From positions 1 through 64,000 of the forward strand of contig VFZE01000008.1 of the NCBI GenBank assembly GCA_016871315.1: 64,000 nucleotides of DNA, read 5' to 3'. Positions within the stretch are counted from its first letter, which is position 1. The number at the start of each line of letters is the position of its first letter. The notes beneath the pieces are model-generated. The model was given only the letters and a program-made list of their open reading frames with translations. It was not told the DNA's origin and did not search any database. This document shows, piece by piece, positions 1 through 7,510 of the stretch. Made by a program: the position numbers and the translations under genes. The stretch comes from Acidimicrobiia bacterium. GTDB lineage: Bacteria; Acidobacteriota; Terriglobia; Bryobacterales; Bryobacteraceae.

Positions 1-37
1 GCGCCAGGATCAGGGCGATAGCAAATCTCTTCAACAT
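1..37 (-). CDS. Exported protein, N-terminal fragment only (runs off the window)
   Basis: Only the first 12 codons lie inside the window. They read MLKRFAIALILA, a lysine/arginine-flanked hydrophobic start typical of a Sec signal peptide. A good Shine-Dalgarno (AAGGAG on the minus strand, about 9 nt before the ATG) supports this start. It lies 25 nt downstream of the small exported peptide at 63-194 on the same strand, so the two are probably co-transcribed. The mature protein is not visible and no function can be given. Confidence 0.6.
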   Translation of the reverse strand, partial: MLKRFAIALILA

Positions 38-62
38 TTCTGTGTTCTCCTTTTTCCTTTAA

Positions 63-194
63 CTAGCGGACGTCATCCGGGCAGGGCCAGCATTGTGGGA
101 ACGGGATTTCGGCAGTGGCAACGCTGACCGAAACATTGGCGACGGCGGCAAACTGCAAAGCTAGCAGAAAAGCCAGCAGAGTTCTGTGGACCAC
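63..194 (-). CDS. Small exported peptide with a CxxC motif, GTG start
   Basis: This 43-residue reading frame starts with GTG (codons GTG GTC CAC) behind a strong GGGAGG Shine-Dalgarno and ends in TAG. The first 20 or so residues are hydrophobic after a single HR pair (VHRTLLAFLLAL), as in a signal peptide. The short remainder ends with IPFPQCWPCPDDVR, containing a CWPC motif. It is followed at once by another exported product on the same strand (1-37). I do not recognise the family. It could be a secreted peptide or a signalling peptide, but nothing in the sequence proves either. The start is chosen on the ribosome binding site, because no in-frame ATG exists. Confidence 0.5.
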   Translation of the reverse strand: MVHRTLLAFLLALQFAAVANVSVSVATAEIPFPQCWPCPDDVR

Positions 195-295
195 AGGAAC
201 CTCCCTCAAGGTTAAGTTGTGTGTCGGAAGACAGTGCTGAGAGTACTAGATCCTGACCCTGAGCGGGAGATGAGGCGAAAAGTTTTCGAAAATCA

Positions 296-325
296 GAACA
301 AATGTGAGATAAGTCTCAATTGTTC
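296..325. promoter_or_regulatory. Operator-like imperfect palindrome A
   Basis: This 30-bp imperfect palindrome has outer arms GAACAA and TTGTTC that match perfectly; 11 of 15 base pairs are symmetrical overall. Its left half, CAGAACAA then 2 nt then GTGAGATAA, recurs almost exactly (3 nt spacer) on the minus strand at 1730-1749, upstream of the XRE regulator. It sits 80-110 nt before the proposed start of the plus-strand gene at 405, so it is probably its control region. Binding by the neighbouring regulator is inference. Confidence 0.5.
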
Positions 326-404
326 CCGGATGCGATTAGATGGGAATTGTTATCCCCAATCTGTACTACAATTCTTGAGTGCGCTGTGTTTGCGTGCCTC
401 TGTC

Positions 405-851
405 ATGAGAACACGACCTCTGCAACGCGGGTTGCCGGCTGACCTCTGGCGTCAGACGCTGTCGCAGGTTCCGACCATCTTCGGAAGGCTGGTTTACTTG
501 GCCTCTCTGCGGAATTCTAATACCGGACGTTACGAGCACCATGGGCTTGCGCTGATCCATGGCGAGACGGAGTCCGACACCGCGCTGCGGGAATCGCACG
601 AGCGGACTTTCCAGGAGTGGCTGAACTTCGGCATCGAACAGCAAAAGGCCGATCTTGATCTCTACCTCTCGGCATTCTCCAACGACAAGGTGAACCTCGT
701 CGAGACCTGGATCCGGCTGGCCCCCTACCGCAACATGGTGCCGACCTCGGTGCGGCCGCAGGAGCGCGAACTATACCTGGCCGATCTGGAGTCGCTGCTG
801 TGGATGCTCAAGAACGAGTGCCGCGCTGACGGGCCGGTCCCAGGATCATAG
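405..851 (+). CDS. Conserved hypothetical protein (acidobacterial type)
   Basis: This predicted soluble protein of 148 residues begins MRTRPLQRGLPADLW. It carries a well-conserved-looking core (VPTIFGRLVYLASLR, then NTGRYEHHGLA) that I associate with uncharacterised acidobacterial proteins; no domain function is known to me. The frame is open back to 219, but that longer version would run through the palindrome at 296-325, so the ATG at 405 is preferred. A TTG at 375 is an alternative. No signal peptide or membrane segment is visible. Its 3' end overlaps the converging XRE gene by 44 nt. The shared operator suggests that this regulator controls it. Confidence 0.6.
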   Translation: MRTRPLQRGLPADLWRQTLSQVPTIFGRLVYLASLRNSNTGRYEHHGLALIHGETESDTALRESHERTFQEWLNFGIEQQKADLDLYLSAFSNDKVNLVETWIRLAPYRNMVPTSVRPQERELYLADLESLLWMLKNECRADGPVPGS

Positions 852-1590
852 CCACCCCGGTGACCTGGCCAATCACGTCAATTTCGTTGGGGTAGTCGAA
901 GACCATCGGCGCCTCCTGTGCCGACGGATGCGGCTGCAGAATCAGGTTGCCGTCCTGCAGATTGCACCAGGAACAGGCGTAACCATCCCTATGCTCCAGG
1001 AAAAAAATCGGCCGGTCGAATTCGGTCGTCCAGCCGCCAGAGGCAATTTTGCGCTTGCTTTCGTCAATCAGGATTAGCGAACCGGGGTGCATGATCGGAT
1101 ACATCCACCAGTCATCCAGCCCGATGAAGGCGTAGCGGTGGTTTTTCAGATCCAACCCGTTCAGCAGCATCAGCGGCAGGCTGCCCCATTTCTGGATCCA
1201 GCGGCTGAGGAAGGTGGTTTTGGTCAAATTCAGACCCGGGTCGAGAGACAACGGAACTTGCAGGGAACCGTGATCGGGCGTCGTAAGCCCGATCAGGTGC
1301 GTCCGCTCAATCGGGATGGCTGCCGCATCGGCTGCCATCTGCTGGATATGCACTCCATACCACTGCAGCACCTCCGCCATGTCCAGCCGGTAGATCACAC
1401 ACAGAGAATAGAGCCGGTACACGGTCGGAACCGTGCCTTTGTTCTCGATATCCGCGAGCCGGCTTAATGCAATCACGAACTCGTCGCTTTGCTGGCGCTC
1501 GGCGATGATGAGACTGGCTTGCTCCACGTCCCGATATCTGAGTCCCAACCGGTCGCGGACTCGTTTCAGTTTCTGACCGCCATCCTCCAT
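808..1590 (-). CDS. XRE-family transcriptional regulator with C-terminal S24/LexA-like region
   Basis: The N-terminal part (about residues 5-70) reads as a Cro/C1-type helix-turn-helix: GQKLKRVRDRLGLRYRDVE, then LSRLADIENKGTVPTVYRLY. The rest (about 150-255) resembles the beta-rich S24/LexA-type domain: PGSLILIDESKRKI, then a glycine-rich strand pattern and a C-terminal IDVIGQVTGV. No obvious Ser-Lys self-cleavage pair could be assigned, so it may be a non-cleaving sensor. The frame stays open upstream of the ATG but contains no ATG, GTG or TTG. An operator-like sequence upstream matches one before the converging gene at 405, suggesting autoregulation plus control of that neighbour. Confidence 0.72.
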   Translation of the reverse strand: MEDGGQKLKRVRDRLGLRYRDVEQASLIIAERQQSDEFVIALSRLADIENKGTVPTVYRLYSLCVIYRLDMAEVLQWYGVHIQQMAADAAAIPIERTHLIGLTTPDHGSLQVPLSLDPGLNLTKTTFLSRWIQKWGSLPLMLLNGLDLKNHRYAFIGLDDWWMYPIMHPGSLILIDESKRKIASGGWTTEFDRPIFFLEHRDGYACSWCNLQDGNLILQPHPSAQEAPMVFDYPNEIDVIGQVTGVAMILGPARQRGTRS

Positions 1591-1730
1591 GGTATGATCT
1601 CTGCCGGGCGTGAGCTCGGTTCCAGCCGAGTCAGCGCCGGGGATTGGAGCCGTTGTGGTTTTCTTGCGTAGCAGGACGACCTCGCTGACGTTTTCGGCTT
1701 GCTCAACATTGATACTACAGCAGCTTAGAT

Positions 1731-1761
1731 TATCTCACTTTTTGTTCTGAATTCAGAACAA
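1731..1761. promoter_or_regulatory. Operator-like element B between the divergent XRE and ubiX genes
   Basis: Positions 1742-1761 form a perfect 20-bp palindrome (TTGTTCTGAATTCAGAACAA). It overlaps, on the minus strand, the sequence CAGAACAA, 3 nt, GTGAGATAA that is nearly identical to palindrome A at 294-312. It lies 24-43 nt before the ubiX-like start and about 150 nt before the XRE ATG. It could therefore affect both divergent genes. Its role as the binding site of the XRE protein is inferred. Confidence 0.55.
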
Positions 1762-1784
1762 GATTTTCAAAGGGGAGGACAAGT

Positions 1785-2345
1785 TTGCGAATCGTTGTCG
1801 GGATCTCGGGGGCGAGCGGTTCCATTTTTGGAATCCGCCTTCTCTCTAAGCTAAAGAAAATAAAAGACGTAGAGACTCACCTCATCCTCACCCGCAGCGG
1901 TGAGCGCACCGTTTTTCTCGAAACAGGTCTTAAGGGCAATGATCTAAAGGGCTTAGCCGATTTCTCCTACTCTCCTGAAGATATAGGTTGCCGCCTCGCC
2001 AGTGGCTCGTTCCCCATTCATGCCATGGTTGTCGCCCCGTGTTCCATCCATTCCATGTCCGCCATCGCCGCCGGCATCAGCTCCAATCTCCTGGTCCGGG
2101 CCGCCGATGTCACCCTCAAGGAGCGCCGCAGGCTGATCTTGATGGTTCGTGAAACTCCTCTTCACCTGGGGCATCTCCGATCCATGGCCGCAGTGACGGA
2201 AATGGGAGCCATCGTGGCGCCGCCGGTCCCGGCGTTCTACCACAAGCCGCAGACCATTGAGGAATTAGTGGACCATACTCTGGACCGCATTCTCGACCTG
2301 CTAGGCATCCCGTCCCCGGATGCCAGCCGCTGGGATGCGGGTTAA
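1785..2345 (+). CDS. ubiX: UbiX/Pad1-type flavin prenyltransferase
   Basis: The 186-residue protein has the UbiX family pattern: an N-terminal Rossmann-like strand and loop GISGASGSIFGIRLL, a central SFPIHAMVVAPCSIHSMSAIA and a later LKERRRLILMVRETPLH. These residues bind FMN and the dimethylallyl phosphate donor in the family. UbiX makes prenylated FMN for UbiD-type decarboxylases in the cytoplasm. No ubiD is in the window. Translation starts at TTG, placed 6 nt after a strong AGGGGAGG. The stop is 11 nt before pheA, so the two are likely co-transcribed. Element B just upstream may control it. Confidence 0.88.
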   Translation: MRIVVGISGASGSIFGIRLLSKLKKIKDVETHLILTRSGERTVFLETGLKGNDLKGLADFSYSPEDIGCRLASGSFPIHAMVVAPCSIHSMSAIAAGISSNLLVRAADVTLKERRRLILMVRETPLHLGHLRSMAAVTEMGAIVAPPVPAFYHKPQTIEELVDHTLDRILDLLGIPSPDASRWDAG

Positions 2346-2356
2346 GATAGGAATTC

Positions 2357-3214
2357 ATGCCTAGAAGATCAAGCCGTCCCTTCCGTGTTGCGTTTCAAGG
2401 CGAACTCGGCGCCTTTTCCCATATTGCCGCCAACCAGTTGCTTGGCGCTAATGTGGAGGTGCTGCCTTGCCAGCAGTTTGAGCAGGTTTTCCGCAGCGTG
2501 GTGGACAAAAAGGCCCCTGCCGCCATCATTCCCATCGAGAACACGCTGCATGGCTCTGTTCACGAAAACTATGACCATCTGCTGCACTTCAATCTGCCGA
2601 TTATCGGCGAGACCAGCGTGCGTATCGTGCACAATCTCATCACCCTTCCGGGAGTGCGTTCGCGCAACATCCGGCGCGTCTTCTCGCATCCGGTGGCGCT
2701 GAACCAGTGCCTGGACTTTTTCGCCGCTAATCCGCAGATGGAAAAGGTGCCTTACTATGACACGGCGGGAAGCGTGAAGATGTTGAAGGAGGATGAGCTG
2801 ACCTATTCAGCCGCCATTGCCAGCCAGCTTGCCGCCGATCTCTACGGCTGCCGCATTTTGAAACGGTCGATTGAAGACGATCACCGCAACTTTACGCGCT
2901 TCTTCCTGCTCGGCCGCCCAGGCAAGAAGGTGATGCTGAAGCTGCCCGTAAAGCGTGGATATAAGACTTCGCTTGTTTTCACTACGCGCAATGTTCCGGG
3001 AGCGCTGTTCCGGGCGCTGTCGGCATTTGCGTTGCGGGACGTGAGCCTGTCGAAGATCGAATCGCGCCCGCTGCGCGGCAAGCCGTGGGAGTATCTGTTC
3101 TATCTTGACCTGCTGGGGCGCGAAAACGATCCCAACGTGCGTAATGCTCTGACGCATTTGCGCGAACTGGCCGATTTTCATCGCGTGCTCGGTTCCTATC
3201 CGCGCAGCGCCTGA
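2357..3214 (+). CDS. pheA: Prephenate dehydratase
   Basis: This is a stand-alone prephenate dehydratase of 285 residues, converting prephenate to phenylpyruvate in phenylalanine synthesis. The catalytic domain starts with FQGELGAFSH and contains the expected IPIENTLHGSV. The TRF catalytic motif appears in DHRNFTRFFLLG near residue 180. A C-terminal ACT domain (about 200-275) carries ESRPLRGKPWEYLFYLDL, the phenylalanine-sensing signature. There is no fused chorismate mutase. It follows ubiX by 11 nt. Its last 19 nt overlap the converging dnaE2 gene. Confidence 0.95.
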   Translation: MPRRSSRPFRVAFQGELGAFSHIAANQLLGANVEVLPCQQFEQVFRSVVDKKAPAAIIPIENTLHGSVHENYDHLLHFNLPIIGETSVRIVHNLITLPGVRSRNIRRVFSHPVALNQCLDFFAANPQMEKVPYYDTAGSVKMLKEDELTYSAAIASQLAADLYGCRILKRSIEDDHRNFTRFFLLGRPGKKVMLKLPVKRGYKTSLVFTTRNVPGALFRALSAFALRDVSLSKIESRPLRGKPWEYLFYLDLLGRENDPNVRNALTHLRELADFHRVLGSYPRSA

Positions 3215-6195
3215 AGCTTGTGCGGCGCCATGACGCGCGTGGCGTTCAGCACCGCGCCCTTGCGGTTGTCGAACGGGTCCACCTCCGCGCGCACCGCCAC
3301 CACGGGCCGCGTCGTCAGATGGCCGAAGTTGCGGTACGCCTCGGCGAACAGCGCCACCTCGGCGAAGCCGGAATAATCGGCCAGCGTGAGAAATTTCATC
3401 GTCCCGCGGTCGGTGGGATGCTGGCGGTCGCAAACAATCAGCCCGCATACTTCCACCTGTTTGTCCATGTGGTCGGTGATGCGCGCCGCCGGAACGTAAC
3501 GGCTCCAGTCCACTCCGGCGGCGTAGTAATCCAGCGGATGGCAGCTTACCGGAAAGCCCAGCAGCTCATGCTCCCAGCGCTCCACCTGCATTTTGCCGGC
3601 GCCGAGTTCCGGCTCCACCGGCTCCACCAGTCCGCCTGATCCGGCCACCGCCTCCAGACGCGCCAGTCGCCAGAACAGCCTGCTCCGCGGCTCGCCGAGG
3701 GAATCGAGAGCCCCGGCCTTCAGCAGCGACAGCCACTCGGCCGGCTTCGGCTTGCCGCGCCGGAACAGATCGCCGGCATCGGAGAACGGCTGCTCTTCCA
3801 TCAACCGCTTCACCGTCTCCTCGCGCAGCCCCTTGATCTGCGATAGCGGCAGCCGCACCGTGTCACCGCTCACCAGGCAGCGCTCTTCCGACAGATTCAC
3901 GTCCGGCGGCAGAAACCGCGCGCCGTTGCGCAGCGCCTCCAGTACGTAGACGATGGTTGCGTAGAAGCCGCGCTGGTTGGAAATCACCGCCGCCAGGAAC
4001 TCCACCGGGTAGCGCGACTTCAGCCATGCTCCCTGGTAGGCCTCCACCGCATAGGCCGCCGAATGCGCTTTGTTGAACATGTATCCGGCGAAATCCTCAA
4101 CCATTCCCCACACCGCTTCGATCTCCTCCGCCGTGTGGCCGCGCCCGTGCGCGCACTCGCGGAACTCATCGCCGAAGCGCGCAATGCGCTCGCGGTCCTT
4201 GTTCTTCACCAGCGCCCGCCGCAGCATATCGGCGCGGCCCCAGTTCATGCCCGCGAATCCGTTGGCCACCAGGAGAATGTGTTCTTCATACGCCATCAGC
4301 CCGTAGGTGTCGGCCAGCAGCGGCTGCAGCGATGGATGCACGTAACTCACCGGTTCCAGCCCCTGATGCCGCCGTGCGAAGGCGCGCTTCTTGCCCTCGT
4401 TGGCCGCGCCGGGCCGGATGATGGATTCCACCGCCGTCAGGCAGTAAATGTCGCGGCAGTCCGACATTTGCAGCAGTCCGGTCATGGCCGGCGACTCAAT
4501 GTGAAAAACACCGCGCGCGCGCCCGGTGGCGATTTGCTCCCAGGTGTGTGGATCTTCCTCATCGATCCTCTCGACATCGATCGCGATGCCGCGGTTGGCC
4601 TGGATGTTCGCGGCGGCGTCGCGCAGCACGCTCAGGCCCGCCTGGCCCAATAGGTCCATCTTCAGCAGGCCCAGATCTTCCACATCGTCCATCGTGTACT
4701 GCGTGGTGGGAATTCCCTTCGCGCTCACGAACAGCGGCATGCGGTCCTCAATCGCCGTGGCGCTGATCACCAGCCCGCAGGGATGCATCATCCGGTGCCG
4801 CGGCGCCCCTTCCAGCTTCCACGCGGTTTCGAGCACCGTCTTGTACGGCTCCTGCTCGACCGGCAGATGCCGGCATTCCGGCGCCCGCTCCACCACCGCC
4901 GCCGCGTCGCCGTGAAAGTGCGGCAGGTGTTCGGTGAAGCGCCGCACCTCGCGCTCCGGAATCCCGTACACCTTCGCCAGATCCGCCACCGCCGCGCGGC
5001 CCTGAAAAGTGTTCAGCGCGCCGATCATCGCCACGCGCCCCTCGCCGTATTTTTCGAAAACATACTTCACAACGTCATCGCGCTTGTCCCAGGGCAGGTC
5101 GAGGTCAATATCGGCGAGCTTGGCGAATTGCATCCGCTCGCGGTTCAGAAAGCGCTCGAAGCTGAGTCCGAAGCGGAACGGGCAGACGTTGCTGATGCCC
5201 AGCGCGTAGCAGACCAGGCTGCCGGCGGCGCTGCCGCGCGCCAGCGTTGCGATGCCGTTTTCATTGGCCCAGCGCACGATGTCGGCGAAGATCAGGAAGT
5301 AGCCGGCGTAGCCCACCTGCTCGATCATCTCCAACTCCCGTTGCAGACGCTCGCGCTGCTCCGCTTTCGGACGCGCGCCGTAGCGTCTTCGCAATCCCTC
5401 CTCGCTCAGCCGCTGCAGCATCGCCGCGGCATCTTCCTCTCCGCAGGCGAACTCCGGGAAATGGATCTCCCCCAGCGGATAATCGAACCGGCAGCGCTCG
5501 GCGATGCGCAGCGTATTGGCCAGAGCCTGCTTCATCTCACCGAAGTGCCGCTCCATTTCTTCCGGCGTGTGGAAGTGATACTGCCCCTGGCGCGGCAGCT
5601 TTTCCTCATGCTCCTGGTCGAGCAGCGTCAGCGTCCGCATGGCGGCCACCATGTCGTAGAGCCGGCGGTCGGCCGGTGTCAGATAGTGCGTCTCCGCGGT
5701 GGCCGCTACCGGCGTCTTCATCCGCCGCCCGGCCTCCACAAACGACCGCGCCTTTTTCCAGTCCCCTTCATTGTGCGGAGAAATCTCGAGCACGAAGTTC
5801 GCGCCGTAGATCTCACGGTAGGGCGCCATTGCCGCCTGCGCCGCCGCATTACGCGGTCCGTAGAGGCACACCAATCCCTTACGGAGTTCGTTCAACCGCT
5901 CGTGCGTCACGCCTCTTGTGAGCAGCCGGCAGAGGTTGCTGTAGCCGGTTGCGTTTTCCACGAGCAGGCTGAGCCACTCGCCTTCCGGTGTCCGCACCAT
6001 GCTCCCGATTACCGGGTGCACGCCGGCCTCTTTTGCCTTGCGATAGAACTCCACCGCGCCGCTCAGGCCTTCGGTATCGATAAGCCCAACGGCCGGCATG
6101 CGGCAAGCGGCGGCCGCCTCGACGATCTGCGGAACGGGGAGCGTCGAGTCGAGCAGGGAGTGCCAGGAATGGTTATGCAGGGCCACGTAGGGCAT
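3196..6195 (-). CDS. dnaE2: Error-prone DNA polymerase DnaE2
   Basis: This C-family DNA polymerase of 999 residues is shorter than the replicative alpha subunit (about 1160) and close to DnaE2 length. An N-terminal PHP domain opens with ALHNHSWHSLLDS. The palm acidic residues are present in LADIDLDLPWDKRDD (about residue 360) and in LLKMDLLG (about 510), so it should be active. C-terminal HhH and OB-type segments follow. DnaE2 carries out damage-induced mutagenic synthesis together with ImuB. The ImuB-like gene ends 21 nt upstream, and a perfect hairpin/palindrome fills that gap and ends 1 nt before the ATG. Its 3' end overlaps the converging pheA by 19 nt. Confidence 0.93.
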   Translation of the reverse strand: MPYVALHNHSWHSLLDSTLPVPQIVEAAAACRMPAVGLIDTEGLSGAVEFYRKAKEAGVHPVIGSMVRTPEGEWLSLLVENATGYSNLCRLLTRGVTHERLNELRKGLVCLYGPRNAAAQAAMAPYREIYGANFVLEISPHNEGDWKKARSFVEAGRRMKTPVAATAETHYLTPADRRLYDMVAAMRTLTLLDQEHEEKLPRQGQYHFHTPEEMERHFGEMKQALANTLRIAERCRFDYPLGEIHFPEFACGEEDAAAMLQRLSEEGLRRRYGARPKAEQRERLQRELEMIEQVGYAGYFLIFADIVRWANENGIATLARGSAAGSLVCYALGISNVCPFRFGLSFERFLNRERMQFAKLADIDLDLPWDKRDDVVKYVFEKYGEGRVAMIGALNTFQGRAAVADLAKVYGIPEREVRRFTEHLPHFHGDAAAVVERAPECRHLPVEQEPYKTVLETAWKLEGAPRHRMMHPCGLVISATAIEDRMPLFVSAKGIPTTQYTMDDVEDLGLLKMDLLGQAGLSVLRDAAANIQANRGIAIDVERIDEEDPHTWEQIATGRARGVFHIESPAMTGLLQMSDCRDIYCLTAVESIIRPGAANEGKKRAFARRHQGLEPVSYVHPSLQPLLADTYGLMAYEEHILLVANGFAGMNWGRADMLRRALVKNKDRERIARFGDEFRECAHGRGHTAEEIEAVWGMVEDFAGYMFNKAHSAAYAVEAYQGAWLKSRYPVEFLAAVISNQRGFYATIVYVLEALRNGARFLPPDVNLSEERCLVSGDTVRLPLSQIKGLREETVKRLMEEQPFSDAGDLFRRGKPKPAEWLSLLKAGALDSLGEPRSRLFWRLARLEAVAGSGGLVEPVEPELGAGKMQVERWEHELLGFPVSCHPLDYYAAGVDWSRYVPAARITDHMDKQVEVCGLIVCDRQHPTDRGTMKFLTLADYSGFAEVALFAEAYRNFGHLTTRPVVAVRAEVDPFDNRKGAVLNATRVMAPHKLQALRG

Positions 6196-6196
6196 G

Positions 6197-6232
6197 GCAC
6201 CCTATAGTGTACATTTTTACACTATAGGGTGC
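6197..6232. promoter_or_regulatory. Perfect 15-bp inverted repeat before dnaE2 (candidate damage-response operator)
   Basis: The two 15-nt arms (6197-6211 and 6218-6232) are exact inverted copies around a 6-nt loop; the arm is GCACCCTATAGTGTA. The inner 8-6-8 geometry is repeated upstream of the ImuB-like gene at 7410-7431. It lies between the ImuB-like stop codon, which falls inside it, and the dnaE2 start. It does not resemble a rho-independent terminator because no T-run follows. The likely role is an SOS-type operator or promoter; which protein binds is unknown. Confidence 0.6.
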
Positions 6233-7401
6233 ATAAGAAACTCATAGCCCCGCACCACTACCTTTTCCCCGTACTGCCGCCGCAGAGCATCGATGGCCGC
6301 GGCCAGCGCCACGGGCGAGCGCGGCGCGGGTCCGGCGAACAGGTTCATCTGCGGCGACGGCGCATAGACGCGGCTGGCCGCCAGCCGCATCCCGCGCAGG
6401 CGCACGCGGCGCTGCCAGGCCGCGCGGAGCAGGCCGGGAAGCAGGGGGAAGAAATCATTCTCCACCGAGGTCGGCTCGGGTACGGTCACCGATCGCTCCG
6501 ATTCGGCGCGGTCGGTGTAGCGCAGCTCCAGCGTCAGCCGCCGCACTTCGCAGCCGGCCGCGCGGATTTGAGCCATCAGCCGCTCCAGCATCCGCCGCAG
6601 TTCCCGCAGCAGGAGCGGCTCCTCCCAGGCGTCTTCGGCGAAGTCGATCTGTTCGCGCCAGCGGGGCTCTCCCGCCCCGGAGGAGGGAGCGCGCACCGGG
6701 TCAAAGTCGATCCCCTGCGCCAGCCGCTGCAGTTTCAGTGCGCGGCGCCCCAGCACCAGCTCCAGCGCGTCCAGCGGCGCGCGCGCCATTTCTCCGATCC
6801 GCGCCATGCCCGCCACTTGCAGCAGCGCCAGTGTCTCGCCGCCGACACCCGGCAGCCATCCCAGGGGCAGGGAATGGAGGAACGCGGCCTCCTGCCCGGC
6901 GGGCACAACAACCTCGGCGCCGGGCTTCTTGATCCGCGCCGCGATCCGCGCCACCGATTTGCTCGACCCCATGCCGGTGGAAAGCGACACGCGCAGCCAC
7001 TGGCCCACCGTCCGGCGCAGCTGGTGCACGACCGCCGCCGCCTCGCCATGCAGCGAGCCGGTGCCGGTTAGATCAAGGTATGCCGCGCCGACGCTGACCG
7101 GTTCCACCAGCGGCGTCCGTTCCTGGCACAGGCCGAGGATCTGGCTGGAGAACTGCTCATAAAGCTCGAAATGGGCCGGCACGGTCACCAGCGCCGGGCA
7201 CAGCCGCCGTGCGCGCGTTACCGGCAGTCCGGCGCGTACGCCGAAGCGTGCCGCCTCGCGCGAGGCCGACAGCACGACGCCGCGGCCCCGTCCGCCGACG
7301 GCGACAGGACGGTTTCTGAGCTTGCGGTCGGAAGCCTGTTCAATGGAGGCGAAGAAGCCATCGCCGTCCCAATGGACGATGGAGCGGGCAGAGAGGGGCA
7401 T
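6217..7401 (-). CDS. imuB: Catalytically degenerate Y-family polymerase, ImuB-like
   Basis: The 394-residue protein is clearly Y-family: VHWDGDGFFASIEQ at the N-terminus, then GRGRGVVLSASREAARFGV and the HhH-type LPLGWLPGVGGETLALL. The normally invariant SIDEAYLD motif reads SVGAAYLD, so the catalytic Asp and Glu are Gly105 and Ala106. That loss is typical of ImuB, a non-catalytic hub of the ImuA-ImuB-DnaE2 mutasome. A clamp-binding-type motif QMNLF lies at 351-355 near the C-terminus. DnaE2 follows directly, as expected for this cassette, but no imuA or lexA is adjacent. A DinB paralogue that has lost activity is the alternative name. Confidence 0.82.
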   Translation of the reverse strand: MPLSARSIVHWDGDGFFASIEQASDRKLRNRPVAVGGRGRGVVLSASREAARFGVRAGLPVTRARRLCPALVTVPAHFELYEQFSSQILGLCQERTPLVEPVSVGAAYLDLTGTGSLHGEAAAVVHQLRRTVGQWLRVSLSTGMGSSKSVARIAARIKKPGAEVVVPAGQEAAFLHSLPLGWLPGVGGETLALLQVAGMARIGEMARAPLDALELVLGRRALKLQRLAQGIDFDPVRAPSSGAGEPRWREQIDFAEDAWEEPLLLRELRRMLERLMAQIRAAGCEVRRLTLELRYTDRAESERSVTVPEPTSVENDFFPLLPGLLRAAWQRRVRLRGMRLAASRVYAPSPQMNLFAGPAPRSPVALAAAIDALRRQYGEKVVVRGYEFLMHPIV

Positions 7402-7409
7402 GGCAGAGA

Positions 7410-7431
7410 ATAGTGTACATCCTTATACTAT
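7410..7431. promoter_or_regulatory. Second copy of the palindromic box, before the ImuB-like gene
   Basis: ATAGTGTA, 6 nt, TATACTAT is an 8-6-8 inverted repeat with one mismatch. It ends 8 nt before the ATG at 7401. Both arms and the loop (CATCCT versus CATTTT) match the inner part of the palindrome before dnaE2. On the minus strand it contains -10-like hexamers, so a bound repressor would block transcription start. The match between two functionally linked genes supports a shared regulator. Confidence 0.6.
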
Positions 7432-7510
7432 CACGCTGCTCCTGCCATAACGTGAAGTTGTGGACTTGCTTCTGCACGACTTGCTAAGGACACGCGCGGA
7501 ACAATCGGGC

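Noticed and set aside
4783-6207. Long plus-strand open frame (474 codons) opposite dnaE2
   Set aside because: It lies wholly antisense to a well-conserved polymerase and its His/Arg-rich composition is that of a chance GC-rich frame.
6197-6232. Rho-independent terminator after the ImuB-like gene
   Set aside because: The hairpin is perfect but has no T-run on either side, contains the ImuB-like stop codon, and its core is repeated before that gene's own start, which favours an operator.
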